NCBI GenBank assembly: GCA_947631185.1
Contig: CANRKJ010000001.1
Coordinates: forward strand, 1 to 64,000
Reading direction: 5' to 3'
DNA length: 64,000 nucleotides
Source: an uncultured Clostridia bacterium
GTDB taxonomy: Bacteria > Bacillota > Clostridia > TANB77 > CAG-508
Under the pieces are notes generated by a model. That model ran no database searches and was not told where the DNA came from. It saw only the letters and a program-made list of their open reading frames with translations. Every line of letters begins with the position of its first letter. Positions within the stretch are counted from its first letter, which is position 1. Shown here piece by piece: positions 42,183 to 52,873 of this stretch. The translations under genes and the position numbers were made by a program.

Positions 42183-43121
42183 ATGGTTATTTTTTTTATT
42201 TTAATTTTAATTGGATTTTTCATGTTAAGCTATGGAGCAAATATATTAATTGAAGGCTCTAGTTTAATAGGTAAAAGATTTGGAATACCAGAAATTATAA
42301 TTGGTCTTACTATAATTTCAATAGGAACGAGTTTGCCTGAATTTATTATTACTTTAACGTCGGCTGTAAGTGGAAGTTCAGATATTTCAATTGGAAATAT
42401 TGTAGGAAGTTGTATATGTAATTTATTATTAGTTTTAGGAGCTACTGCAACAATAAAAAAAATTCCTATAGATGAATCTGTAATAAAAATATCCTTGCCA
42501 ATTTCGTATTTATCTATAATATTATTATTTTTTTTTGGAAATATTGAAAATAAAATTTCAAAATCAGAAGGAATATTATTAATTTTATTCTCATTAATAT
42601 TTTTACTGGTTTTATGGAATATTTCTAAAAATAATGGTGGAAAATATAAGATAGAAAATAAAGAAGATTTTAAACTTAGTAAAAATATTTTTAAAATAAT
42701 ATTGGGTATTTTTTTATTAAAATATGGTGGGGATTTTGTTGTAGATAATTCGGTTAATATTGCAAAATTATTAAATATAAGTGAAACATTTATAGGCTTA
42801 ACAGTTTTATCAATAGGAACAAGTTTACCAGAATTAGTTACAAGTATAATTGCTTCAAAAAAAGGTGAAACTGATTTAATTTTAGGTAATGTTTTTGGAT
42901 CTAATATTTTTAATATTTTGCTAATCTTAGGTTCAACATCAATTATTAAACCTATAAATTATTCTAAAGAATTTAATTATTCATTAATAATATTATTGAT
43001 GATAACATTTTTTATATGGTTTTTAAATTTTTGGCATGAAAGAAAAACTATTACAAAATATGAAGGTAAAATATTATTGCTCATGTATTTAGCATATTTA
43101 ACAAATTTAATTGTATATTAA
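42183..43121 (+). CDS. Calcium/sodium antiporter (CaCA family)
   Basis: Two SIGTSLPE repeats, GNIVGSCICN / GNVFGSNIFN. Confidence 0.93.
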   Translation: MVIFFILILIGFFMLSYGANILIEGSSLIGKRFGIPEIIIGLTIISIGTSLPEFIITLTSAVSGSSDISIGNIVGSCICNLLLVLGATATIKKIPIDESVIKISLPISYLSIILLFFFGNIENKISKSEGILLILFSLIFLLVLWNISKNNGGKYKIENKEDFKLSKNIFKIILGIFLLKYGGDFVVDNSVNIAKLLNISETFIGLTVLSIGTSLPELVTSIIASKKGETDLILGNVFGSNIFNILLILGSTSIIKPINYSKEFNYSLIILLMITFFIWFLNFWHERKTITKYEGKILLLMYLAYLTNLIVY

Positions 43122-43153
43122 AAATACGAGTAAAAAGTATTACTCGTATTTTT
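43120..43153. terminator. Bidirectional terminator between convergent genes
   Basis: AAAAATACGAGTA aaaagta TACTCGTATTTTT. Confidence 0.85.
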
Positions 43154-43192
43154 ATATAGGAAAAATTTATAATATAAAAAAGTCCTCTATTG

Positions 43193-44884
43193 TTATTTAA
43201 CATATATTGTTTTGTAATTTGTATAAATAACCTTTCCAGGTTTAGCTCCACTTGGCTTTTTAATATATTTAACTAAGCAATAATCAACTGGAGTATTAGA
43301 AGAATTAGAAGCTTTACTGTATTTACATGCAATTTTTGCACATTCATATAGAGTTTCTGGGTCAACAGTTTTATTTTCATTATTTTTTAAAATTACATGA
43401 CTACCATGAACTGTTTGTGTATGAAACCAATAATCTTTTTTGCTGGCAAATTTAAGAGTTAAATAATCATTTTGTATATTATTTTTTCCAACATATACTT
43501 TAAAACCATTGATTTCAAAAACTCTAAAATTATGTTCTGCATTCATTGCAAGTTTTTGATTTTTATTAGGAACTTGTTGTTGAGAAAGTTTCTTTTTTAT
43601 ATTTAGTGTTTCTGATATTTCTTCATATATTTCAGATAAGTCATATAAATTTGTTGCATTTTCTAAAGAGAAAACAATGCTTTCTATATAATCAATTTCT
43701 TTAACTGCGTCTTTTTTTTGAATACTAACAATTTCTAATGTATTTTTTAATTTGTTATATTTTTTGAAATATTTTTCGACATTTTTGTGAATGCTGATTG
43801 TATTATCCAATGGTATGGTTATTTTAGAGTTATTGTCATAATAATTTTCTACTGTTAGTTCTTTCAATTTACTATCATTTTTTACTTTATATAGGTTAGC
43901 GGTTAATAGTTCACCATATAATTTGTAGATTTCCATATTATTACATGAATCTATTTTTTTGTTTATATTTTCCAATTTTTTATACAATTTTTTAAGATTA
44001 GCTAAAATGAGTTTTAAAAGATTGTTTCTATAATTAGTAAAATTAGATTCTTCTTCTTTTTTATAATAATATTCGTCTATAAAAGTATTAATTTTTTTCC
44101 CATCTATATTATCTTTTTGAGAAAAAATTGTATAATCTTTATTATATTTATCAATACTAAATTCAGATGAATTATTTGAAATAATAGAATTTATCAATTT
44201 CTTAAAATAATTGTATAACTTTTCTAAATCATTTTCATTATAATTATAATTATCAATATTAAGTAATTCTATAGCTTTAGATACAATTGGAGCACTAAAT
44301 CCAATGAATAAAGATGGAAATTTACTTATTATAGAATTATTTTCATCTGAGTAAAATATTTCCAAAAAATTTGAAAAATTGCTTATATTTATAAAACTTG
44401 TTTTTAATATAGGAGTAAATTTAAAATTATGAGCAGGGAGGAAAGAATCAAAATGTTTAATACTATCTATAATAATATCATTATGATTAGTTAGAACAAT
44501 ATTACTTTGTCTACTCATGATTTGTAGATATAATTTCCTAATTACTAAATCATTCATTTCGTTATAACATTCAAATTTAATTTGAACAGTTCTTTCTAAA
44601 TCCATATTTGATATATCAATTATTTTTGCACCTATTAAGTATTTTCTAAGTAGCATGCAGAAATTTAAAGCGTTTTGTGGATTAGGTTTTTGATGTACTG
44701 TTAGATTGATTCTACAGTTTTCTGGATTAGAAGAAAGCAATAATAAATAATTTGAACCATTATTATATAAACTTAATATAATTTCATTTTTATTAGGTTG
44801 CCAAACTTTATTTACTTTGGCATTTATAACTAAATTTTTCAATTCTGAAATAATACTTTTTGTTACAAAACCGTCAAAAGCCAT
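43193..44884 (-). CDS. rqcH: Rqc2-homologue RqcH (NFACT family)
   Basis: MAFDGFVTKSIISEL, KKDYWFHTQTVHGSHVILKN, KPSGAKPGKVIYTNYKTIYV. Confidence 0.95.
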   Translation of the reverse strand: MAFDGFVTKSIISELKNLVINAKVNKVWQPNKNEIILSLYNNGSNYLLLLSSNPENCRINLTVHQKPNPQNALNFCMLLRKYLIGAKIIDISNMDLERTVQIKFECYNEMNDLVIRKLYLQIMSRQSNIVLTNHNDIIIDSIKHFDSFLPAHNFKFTPILKTSFINISNFSNFLEIFYSDENNSIISKFPSLFIGFSAPIVSKAIELLNIDNYNYNENDLEKLYNYFKKLINSIISNNSSEFSIDKYNKDYTIFSQKDNIDGKKINTFIDEYYYKKEEESNFTNYRNNLLKLILANLKKLYKKLENINKKIDSCNNMEIYKLYGELLTANLYKVKNDSKLKELTVENYYDNNSKITIPLDNTISIHKNVEKYFKKYNKLKNTLEIVSIQKKDAVKEIDYIESIVFSLENATNLYDLSEIYEEISETLNIKKKLSQQQVPNKNQKLAMNAEHNFRVFEINGFKVYVGKNNIQNDYLTLKFASKKDYWFHTQTVHGSHVILKNNENKTVDPETLYECAKIACKYSKASNSSNTPVDYCLVKYIKKPSGAKPGKVIYTNYKTIYVK

Positions 44885-45043
44885 ACATATCCTCCTTTTA
44901 ATATAAACAATATATAGCTATAGAATAAAAATGTCAATAATATAATTTCTCAAAGATACCATATTTTATACAGTATAAATAGATATTAAAAAACAATACT
45001 AATAATGTAGAAAAAAACTACAATTTTTTAGGGAGGAAAAATA

Positions 45044-45445
45044 ATGAGTAAGAAATTTTTAACAACTGGAATCATTGCAATGTTATTATTATTTTTCAGT
45101 ACAGCTTTTTGTTTCGCATCAGAAAATTCTAATAATTCAGGCTCAAATAATGTAGATTTAGGAAATGAATTAACAAAATCAATGAATAAGGTAGAGAAAA
45201 AAGCAAGTGATATGACAGATAATATAAAAGGAGATAGTAAAGATAATATGAATAATGCTGTTGGAGGAATGGACAATAAAATAAAATCAGATTATGATGC
45301 TACCAGAACATCTGTTGATACTACGTTAGAAGATACTACTGGAATGAATGGGACTACATGGATATGGATAATTTTAGCTGTTATTGGAATAGTAATTTTA
45401 GCCACAGTATGGTTTTATGCAATGCAGAATTCTAATAATGATTAG
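45044..45445 (+). CDS. Small secreted/membrane protein, Asn/Asp/Ser-rich, C-terminal TM
   Basis: Signal peptide, low-complexity middle, WIWIILAVIGIVILATVWFYAM. Confidence 0.75.
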   Translation: MSKKFLTTGIIAMLLLFFSTAFCFASENSNNSGSNNVDLGNELTKSMNKVEKKASDMTDNIKGDSKDNMNNAVGGMDNKIKSDYDATRTSVDTTLEDTTGMNGTTWIWIILAVIGIVILATVWFYAMQNSNND

Positions 45446-45447
45446 AA

Positions 45448-45478
45448 AAAATAGACTGCTTGAAAAGCAGTCTATTTT
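45448..45478. terminator. Bidirectional terminator between convergent small secreted protein genes
   Basis: AAAATAGACTGCTT gaa AAGCAGTCTATTTT. Confidence 0.85.
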
Positions 45479-45494
45479 AAATATTATTTAAAAA

Positions 45495-45956
45495 TTATTT
45501 TCTTAATCTAATTAGAATTGCAATAGCAAATAAAATAATTAAAACTCCAACAGAAATCAGAATTATACTTAATGTATTATTAAGGTTTAAATTTGCTTCA
45601 TAAGAAGTTGATGCTGGAGATACACTTGTAACAGTTGTAGAAGAATTTGAAGAAACATTTTCTAAATTTGACGTTGTTTCATCTGATTCTAAATCAGAAA
45701 TGTCGTTATCAGTATTTGTATTTTCATTATTTTCTTCACTTTCTTCACTTTCTTCATTTTCTTCATCTAATTCTTCATCTGAATTTTCATCTTCTTCTTC
45801 TGTAGAATCTTCTTCATTTTCTTCTGAATTAGTTTCGTTTGAGGAATTTCTAGATGTATTATTAGAAGAATCTGTATTAGTAGATCTAGCAAAAGATAAA
45901 TTAAAACTAGATAATATTAAAATTATTATAAAAAATAAACTTAGTAGTTTTCGCAT
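45495..45956 (-). CDS. Small secreted acidic (Glu/Asp/Ser-rich) protein with C-terminal TM
   Basis: Signal peptide, poly-acidic low-complexity region, TM and basic tail RLRK; RBS on minus strand. Confidence 0.75.
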   Translation of the reverse strand: MRKLLSLFFIIILILSSFNLSFARSTNTDSSNNTSRNSSNETNSEENEEDSTEEEDENSDEELDEENEESEESEENNENTNTDNDISDLESDETTSNLENVSSNSSTTVTSVSPASTSYEANLNLNNTLSIILISVGVLIILFAIAILIRLRK

Positions 45957-46441
45957 GATTTCCTCCTATGTATTTTTAAAATAAAATCTAATAATATGAT
46001 ACACATAATATAATTAAAAGTCAATAATTAAATGGTGTAATAATTGATTAACATTAAGGACAAAAGCGGATATAATTAAATTTTAAAATATGCATCTTAG
46101 TTAGTCTCAAAAAAATGTATAGCTATTTTTTGTGGAATGTTTTTGTTGTATAAAATTCGAAGGATTTTTCTATAATATAAAAAATAATTGACTTTAGTAT
46201 TTAGCTGTAATTTAAGAAAATAGAACGTTTGAAATATTCTAATTGTGTAAATTAAGTGATTTTTTCCAAATAACTATTGAATTTTTATTTATGTTATAGT
46301 ATACTTTAAACTAGTATTTTAAAAGGTACAATTTGTCAAATATTCAAAAGTTTAATGTATAAAATTAACTTACATATTTAGAATATTAATTATAAACAAA
46401 ATTAAATTACACAGTGTTTAAATATATAAGGAGATGTAATA

Positions 46442-47212
46442 ATGAAAGTGAACGAAGTTGAATTACTTGATGTTAGTTTGTCTGACAGTAATGATCAATA
46501 TCAGTCTCACCAAGAAGAAGAGAATAGAGAAGTGACTATTAAAAAGTATAATAATTTAAAGTTATTAAAAAAAGAAATGAAAAGTTTTAAAAAATTTGAT
46601 TTATTTATAAAAAGAATAATAGATATTGTTGGTTCCATTGTTGGAATTATCTTGTTAATACCTTTAACAATTATTGTTGCTATTGCAAATGCTTTATCTA
46701 AATCAGATAATGGACCTATATTTTATCTTCAAGAAAGATTAGGAAAAAATGGTAAAAAATTTAAAATGTTCAAATATAGAACAATGGTAGTAGATGCTGA
46801 AGATAAAATAAATGAAATAATAAAAAATGATGAGGAATTAAAAAAAGAGTGGGAAGATTCAAGAAAATTAAAGAATGATCCAAGAATAACAAAAATTGGT
46901 AAAATTTTAAGAAAAACAAGTTTAGATGAGTTTCCTCAATTTATTAATGTATTGATTGGAAATATGAGTTTAGTAGGTCCAAGAGCTGTGGTTGATGATG
47001 AGATTGAAAAGTTTGGTAAACAAAAAGATAAAGTGTTGTCAGTAAAACCTGGAATAACTGGAAATTGGGCTGTTAATGGTAGATCGGATACAACATATGA
47101 AGAAAGAGTGGCTTTAGAAGCTGAATATGTTGATAAATTTTCAATCTGGTTTGATATTAAAATATTGCTTAAAACATTTTCTGCAGTATTAAAGAAAGAA
47201 GGAGCTGTTTAA
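46442..47212 (+). CDS. Sugar transferase (polyprenyl-phosphate glycosyl-1-phosphate transferase)
   Basis: KRIIDIVGSIVGIILLIP, KMFKYRTM, LRKTSLDEFPQFINVLIGNMSLVGPRA. Confidence 0.95.
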   Translation: MKVNEVELLDVSLSDSNDQYQSHQEEENREVTIKKYNNLKLLKKEMKSFKKFDLFIKRIIDIVGSIVGIILLIPLTIIVAIANALSKSDNGPIFYLQERLGKNGKKFKMFKYRTMVVDAEDKINEIIKNDEELKKEWEDSRKLKNDPRITKIGKILRKTSLDEFPQFINVLIGNMSLVGPRAVVDDEIEKFGKQKDKVLSVKPGITGNWAVNGRSDTTYEERVALEAEYVDKFSIWFDIKILLKTFSAVLKKEGAV

Positions 47213-48066
47213 TGAATGTAGAAATTATATGTCCATTATACAATGCTGAAAAATATTTAAAAAATTTAGACAGTTCTCTAAAAAAACAAAAAAATGTAAA
47301 TATTAGTAAAATAAGTTATATTCTTACAGAGTCAAAAGATAATACAAAAAATATATTAGACTCAATAACTAAAGAATATAGTGTTGTTCAACCCGAAGAA
47401 TTTTCACATAGTTTAACTAGAGAAACTGTAGCATTAAAAAGTAATTCAGATATTATAGTTTTTATTACACAAGATATAGAAATAAGAACAGAGGATTGGT
47501 TGGAAAAACTAATTCTTCCTATAATTTCAAGAGAAAGCGAAGCAAGCTTTAGTAGACAATTAACAAAATATGATAATATTGAAAAATATATTAGGGAAAA
47601 AAATTATCCTAATAATTCATATATTATTTCAAAAAATGATATTGAAAAAATGGGATTAAGAGCATTTTTCTTTTCAGATGCATCTTCTGCGATAAGAACT
47701 GATATTTTTAAAAAATTAAATGGATATGATGGTAAAAGATTACCAACAAATGAAGATCAGTATATAGCATATAAATTATTAATGAATAATTACAAAATAA
47801 AATATTGTTCTGATTCAGTTGTATATCATTCTCATAAATTTTCTCTTAAGGAATTATATAAGAGATATTATGCTACTGGTGTGTTTTATAAACAAGAAAA
47901 TTATATAGATAAGTTTGGAACTACGAAAACAGGTGGTTCTCTTGCTTTATACATATTGAAAAGAGCAATTCAAGACAAAAATTGGAAAGTTTTAATTAGA
48001 TTTTTGCCTGATATGGGAGTAAGATTTATTGGAATGAAAATGGGGAAGTGTAATGGAAGAAAATAA
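47212..48066 (+). CDS. Glycosyltransferase family 2 (rhamnosyltransferase-like)
   Basis: VEIICPLYNAEKYLKNLDSSLKKQ, ITQDIEIRTEDWLEKL. Confidence 0.88.
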   Translation: MNVEIICPLYNAEKYLKNLDSSLKKQKNVNISKISYILTESKDNTKNILDSITKEYSVVQPEEFSHSLTRETVALKSNSDIIVFITQDIEIRTEDWLEKLILPIISRESEASFSRQLTKYDNIEKYIREKNYPNNSYIISKNDIEKMGLRAFFFSDASSAIRTDIFKKLNGYDGKRLPTNEDQYIAYKLLMNNYKIKYCSDSVVYHSHKFSLKELYKRYYATGVFYKQENYIDKFGTTKTGGSLALYILKRAIQDKNWKVLIRFLPDMGVRFIGMKMGKCNGRK

Positions 48067-49037
48067 CGAATTAATAACAATAATTGTCCCTGTATATAAT
48101 GTTGAAAAATATTTATGTAAATGTATAGATTCTGTTTTAATTCAAACCTATAAAAATTTCGAATTAGTGATTATAGATGATGGTTCAACAGACAATTCTG
48201 GTAATATATGTGATACATATAAAAACAAAGATAATCGAATTCGAGTTATTCATAAGGAAAATGGTGGTTTATCAGATGCTAGAAATTTTGGAATAGAAAA
48301 TGCACATGGTAAATATATAACATTTATTGATTCTGACGATTATTTGAAAAATACATATATTGAATATTTATATAAATTAATAAAAGAATTTAATACAGAT
48401 ATTTCTATTTGCGCTTATACTGTTTTTACAGATACAGGTAAATGTATCGATTATGGTAAAGGATATAAAAGAGAGAAGTTAGATAAAATAGAAACTTTTA
48501 AGAGAATGTTAAATGAAGAGGGGTTTTCTGTATCTTCATGTGCTAAATTATATAAAACTACATTATTTAATGATATTCGTTATCCAAAAGGAAAACTATG
48601 TGAAGATAATGGCACGACATATAAACTAATTGATAAAGTTGACCAAATTGCATATGGAAATGAATCACAATATTATTATTTAAAAAGAAAACGGATCAAT
48701 TATGTTAGGGTCTTTTAATTTAAATAAAATGGATATGATTTATTTAACAGATGAAATGTGTGATTATTTAGATGAAAAATATAGTACATTAAAAGAGGTT
48801 ACACTTAGAAGAAGAATATATTCTAGATTTAATATATTACGACAAATAATCAATTCTAATTTCGATGGTAAAGATGAAATTGAAACATCAATTATAAAAT
48901 ATATAAAAGATTATAAAAAATTTATTTTGAAAAACGAAAATTTTCCAATGCGTGATAAAATAGCATTGATTTCACTATTGATTGGGAAAAACTTCTTTAA
49001 ACTGGCTTGGAAAATTTATGAAACAATAAAGTATTAG
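48053..49037 (+). CDS. Glycosyltransferase family 2, requires +1 frameshift at CGG 48692-48694
   Basis: Zero frame: ...YYYLKRKRINYVRVF*. Skipping C48692: ...YYYLKRK-GSIMLGSFNLNKMDMIYLTDEMCDYL..., joining the 48702-49037 ORF as the normal C-terminal part. Confidence 0.88.
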
Positions 49038-49054
49038 AGGTTATAGGAGAATAA

Positions 49055-50326
49055 ATGGAAATATTATTTATTTTTGTATTTATTATTTTTTTTATAGTAA
49101 ATACAATTACATATAAAAAAATTTTAAACTTTGTAAATATTATTAACTGTATATGGACATTTTTTTCAGTAATTTCTATGTTTGGATTATTTGGCATGTA
49201 TGTTCCAGAAAATGAAACTTATTTTTATATATTGATATTTTGGTCGATATTTCAATTATTTTGTTTAGTTTTTTTTCATTCAAAAAATCCTAAAAATTTA
49301 ATAAAAAATACTAGTTTAAATTGGGATATACTAAAATATGTTATGATTTTTTGTATATTGTTTTTAGGTGTATTTGCTATTAAGGGATTATTATTGTTTA
49401 TAATAGAAAAAGATTTTTCTGCAATAAAAGATGCAAATTCTAATTCAGAACTTTTTAGTAATAAAATTTCTATGTTACAAAATATTTTAATAATTCCTTT
49501 AGGAAGTGCAATTGGAATTTATTCGATTATAGAATATGTAGAAAATAGCAAAGTGAGATTTACATTATTTTTATATTTTATATTTATAGTGGAGATATTA
49601 TTTTTAACAGGTGGAAGATATTATATTTTTGTTACACTAGTTATTATTATATTATCTTTATTAAATAAATATAGGAATAATATACTTTTAATTATACAGA
49701 AAAATAAAGAATTAGTAATAATAATGAGTATTATTTTTTTATTAATAATTATTATTACCTTACAAAGAAATTTAAATAAACAAGGTTTAATATTTAATAT
49801 ATATGCTTATTTCGCAGGAAGTATACATTTATTAGGTGAGTATTTAAGAAATCCAAATATATATTTTCTTAATTCTAATGATATTTTATATGGTCAAGTA
49901 TTGATTAGTGGATTTTTTTATCCAATTACGTTTATATTAAGATTATGTGGTATTGATATTAAGGCAGGAGTATATATTTTAAAAGAAGTTACTAACCAAT
50001 TTATACAAATATCATCATATGGTATAACAATTAATAATGGTGTAACTTGTATATATGCAGCATTAAGGGACTTCGGTAAAGCTGGTTTGATTATATATCC
50101 AATTATATTAGCTTTCTTTGGAATTGACTTTTATAAAAAAGAAGAAAAATCTAATAATATATATTATAAGGCTATGTATTATTATTATATTTGTTGCTTA
50201 ATATTCTGCATTTTGGAATTCACTTTTGCACTACCATCAACCATATTTACTTTTATATTTTTTAGACTTTTAGTTATAGTTAGTAGTAGGAGAAAAGTTA
50301 ATGAAAAAAAATTTAATAATTGCTAA
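49055..50326 (+). CDS. O-antigen/oligosaccharide polymerase (Wzy-like)
   Basis: Polytopic membrane protein, FLTGGRYYIFVTLVIIIL, locus context. Confidence 0.75.
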   Translation: MEILFIFVFIIFFIVNTITYKKILNFVNIINCIWTFFSVISMFGLFGMYVPENETYFYILIFWSIFQLFCLVFFHSKNPKNLIKNTSLNWDILKYVMIFCILFLGVFAIKGLLLFIIEKDFSAIKDANSNSELFSNKISMLQNILIIPLGSAIGIYSIIEYVENSKVRFTLFLYFIFIVEILFLTGGRYYIFVTLVIIILSLLNKYRNNILLIIQKNKELVIIMSIIFLLIIIITLQRNLNKQGLIFNIYAYFAGSIHLLGEYLRNPNIYFLNSNDILYGQVLISGFFYPITFILRLCGIDIKAGVYILKEVTNQFIQISSYGITINNGVTCIYAALRDFGKAGLIIYPIILAFFGIDFYKKEEKSNNIYYKAMYYYYICCLIFCILEFTFALPSTIFTFIFFRLLVIVSSRRKVNEKKFNNC

Positions 50327-51368
50327 TACATATTTCCAATTAATAACAGCAATTAATCTTTGTATTAATGAATTAAAAAATGATGTTAATGATATTATTT
50401 TAACTGATAGATCAATTAACATGGAAGAAGTAATGAAAAAATTAAAAAAATATAATATATTTCATAATATTTTTTTTGTTAAATCGAAAGATATATGTAC
50501 TAATAAAAATAAAATAAAAAAATATTTAATTTATTTATTTAATAGAAAAAAAATAATTGGAGATATAATAAAAGAAGAATATGATTATTTAGCTTTTTTT
50601 AATTATGATTTGTTAACATATTCTATTTTTGACGAGATGGTAAAAATAAATTCAAATGCAAAATGTATAAGATATGAAGAGGGATTTAATATTTATTTGT
50701 CAAAAATAGAAAATAATAAAATAAATTCTTTTTTAAGAACTGTATTACATAGAAAAAGCTTATATAAATCAACTGATTTTTTATATTTATATAATCCAGA
50801 TTTGTTGTGTTATAAGCCTGGTTATGAAGTAAAGGAAATTTCAAAATTAGATAAAAATAATTTACAATTAAAACAAGTTTATAATGATATTTTTAATTAT
50901 AATGATAAAGAAGAAATTAAGCAAAAATATATATTTTTAGAGGAATCATTTTATTGTGATAACTATCCTATTAATGATTTAGATTTAGTTTTAAAAATAG
51001 CAAATATTGTTGGAAATGATAATTTATTAGTAAAGTTACATCCTAGAAATAATTTTGATAGATTTAAAAAGTATGGAATTAAGTCTAATAATGCTATTGG
51101 AATTCCTTGGGAAGTTATACAGATGAATAATGATTTTTCTAATAAAGTTTTTATTACGATTTCATCAGGAAGTATTCTTGCATCTAAACTTTACTTTAAT
51201 GATAAAATAAAAACATATTTACTTTTTAATTGCACAGATAATATGTCCAATATGGTAAATGATGATTATTATAAATATTTGGAAAAAATTAATAATAAAT
51301 TTGGATTAGATAATTTTATAATACCAAAAGATGAAAAAGAATTTCTAGAAAGATTGAGGAATGAATAG
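50301..51368 (+). CDS. Putative GT52/polysialyltransferase-like glycosyltransferase
   Basis: KNLIIANTYFQLITAINLC N-terminus, VKLHPRNNFDRFKKYGI, ISSGSILASKLYF. Confidence 0.6.
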   Translation: MKKNLIIANTYFQLITAINLCINELKNDVNDIILTDRSINMEEVMKKLKKYNIFHNIFFVKSKDICTNKNKIKKYLIYLFNRKKIIGDIIKEEYDYLAFFNYDLLTYSIFDEMVKINSNAKCIRYEEGFNIYLSKIENNKINSFLRTVLHRKSLYKSTDFLYLYNPDLLCYKPGYEVKEISKLDKNNLQLKQVYNDIFNYNDKEEIKQKYIFLEESFYCDNYPINDLDLVLKIANIVGNDNLLVKLHPRNNFDRFKKYGIKSNNAIGIPWEVIQMNNDFSNKVFITISSGSILASKLYFNDKIKTYLLFNCTDNMSNMVNDDYYKYLEKINNKFGLDNFIIPKDEKEFLERLRNE

Positions 51369-51371
51369 AAT

Positions 51372-52790
51372 ATGGAAAACATTAAGAAAAAAATAGCCAT
51401 GTTACCTAAGCCATTAATAGCTTCGATAGTTTATATGTTTGTGGTTTTTTTTCAAAATGGTGTGAATTTAATTACTACGCCAATTTTTAGTAGAATTTTA
51501 TCAACAGATGATTATGGTCTTGTAAGCACTTATCAATCTTGGTACAATATATTAACGATTTTTATAACTTTAAATTTATTTGCAGGTGTATTTAACAATG
51601 CTTTAATAGATTATAAAGATAAAAGAGAAAAAATGACCTCTTCATTTTTATCTATTAGTATATTTATTACAATAATTACTTATATTATATATATTATTTT
51701 TAGTAAACAAGTTTGTAATTTATTAGGTTTGTCAAATGCTTTAATGAATTTTATGTTTTTAAATTTCCTTACTTATCCTGCATGGGGATTTTTCTTAGCA
51801 AGAGAGAAATTTGATTATAAATATATTAAACCATTGGTCTTTACAATAATTACATTTACTTTAAATCCTATTTTAGGAATAATTGGAATAAAATTGTTCC
51901 CAAATGATAAAGCAGTTGCTAAAGTTATATTTTGTGGACTCCCAACTGTAATTTTAAATTTTATTATTATGGTAAATATATTATATAAAGGAAAAACTTT
52001 TTTTGAAAAAAAATTCTGGAAATATGCATTAAGTTTTAATATTCCTTTAATTCCACATTATTTATCTAATATAATATTAGCTCAATCTGATAGAATAATG
52101 ATTCAAAGAATAATTAGTTATTCTGCTGCTGGAATTTATGCAGTTTCATATAATTTATCACAAGTAGTACAAGGTGTTTTTACCGGAATAAATTCGGCTT
52201 GGATTCCATTTACATATAAAAGTTTAAAAGCAAAGGATTATAGTAGAGTTGGAAAATATTCAAATTTAATTTTAATATTTGTTGGTCTAATATCAATAAT
52301 GTTAGCGATATCTGCACCAGAAATAATAAAGATATTGGCACCTGTGGAATATTATTCTGCAGTATGGGTAATTCCACCAATAATTATAGGCTTATATTTT
52401 TCTTTTTTATCATCACTATTTGCAAATATTGAATTTTATTATAAAAAAAATATTTTTGTTACAATAGCTACAAGTTGTGCTGGTATTTTTAATATTATTT
52501 TGAATGCAATTTATATTCCTAAGTATGGTTTTGTAGTTGCAGGTTATACAACAGCAATAAGTTATTTTATTTTATCATTAGCACATTATATTTTTATGAA
52601 AAAGATACAACCAGCTGAAATATATATATCTAAATATATATTTATTATATCTTTTATTGTTGTATTTTCAGTTTTGATAATTATATTTTTATACAATTAC
52701 TTTTGGGTAAGGTATATTTTAGTATTGGTTATTTTAATAATATTATTAAAAAATTTAAAAAAGATTATTGGTTTAATAAAATCTTTCTAA
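51372..52790 (+). CDS. Oligosaccharide flippase (Wzx-like)
   Basis: GVNLITTPIFSRILSTDDYGLVSTYQSWYNIL, 12+ TM segments. Confidence 0.92.
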   Translation: MENIKKKIAMLPKPLIASIVYMFVVFFQNGVNLITTPIFSRILSTDDYGLVSTYQSWYNILTIFITLNLFAGVFNNALIDYKDKREKMTSSFLSISIFITIITYIIYIIFSKQVCNLLGLSNALMNFMFLNFLTYPAWGFFLAREKFDYKYIKPLVFTIITFTLNPILGIIGIKLFPNDKAVAKVIFCGLPTVILNFIIMVNILYKGKTFFEKKFWKYALSFNIPLIPHYLSNIILAQSDRIMIQRIISYSAAGIYAVSYNLSQVVQGVFTGINSAWIPFTYKSLKAKDYSRVGKYSNLILIFVGLISIMLAISAPEIIKILAPVEYYSAVWVIPPIIIGLYFSFLSSLFANIEFYYKKNIFVTIATSCAGIFNIILNAIYIPKYGFVVAGYTTAISYFILSLAHYIFMKKIQPAEIYISKYIFIISFIVVFSVLIIIFLYNYFWVRYILVLVILIILLKNLKKIIGLIKSF

Positions 52791-52873
52791 TAATTTTGGT
52801 ATAGATATAAAGGTTATAACTATTTATAAGTAAAAAACTTATTTAATAAAATTTTTGGAGGTAATAGATAATA

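Noticed and set aside
48702-49037. Separate 111-aa gene
   Set aside because: No good RBS at its ATG and it matches the expected C-terminus of the upstream GT2 once CGG is skipped.
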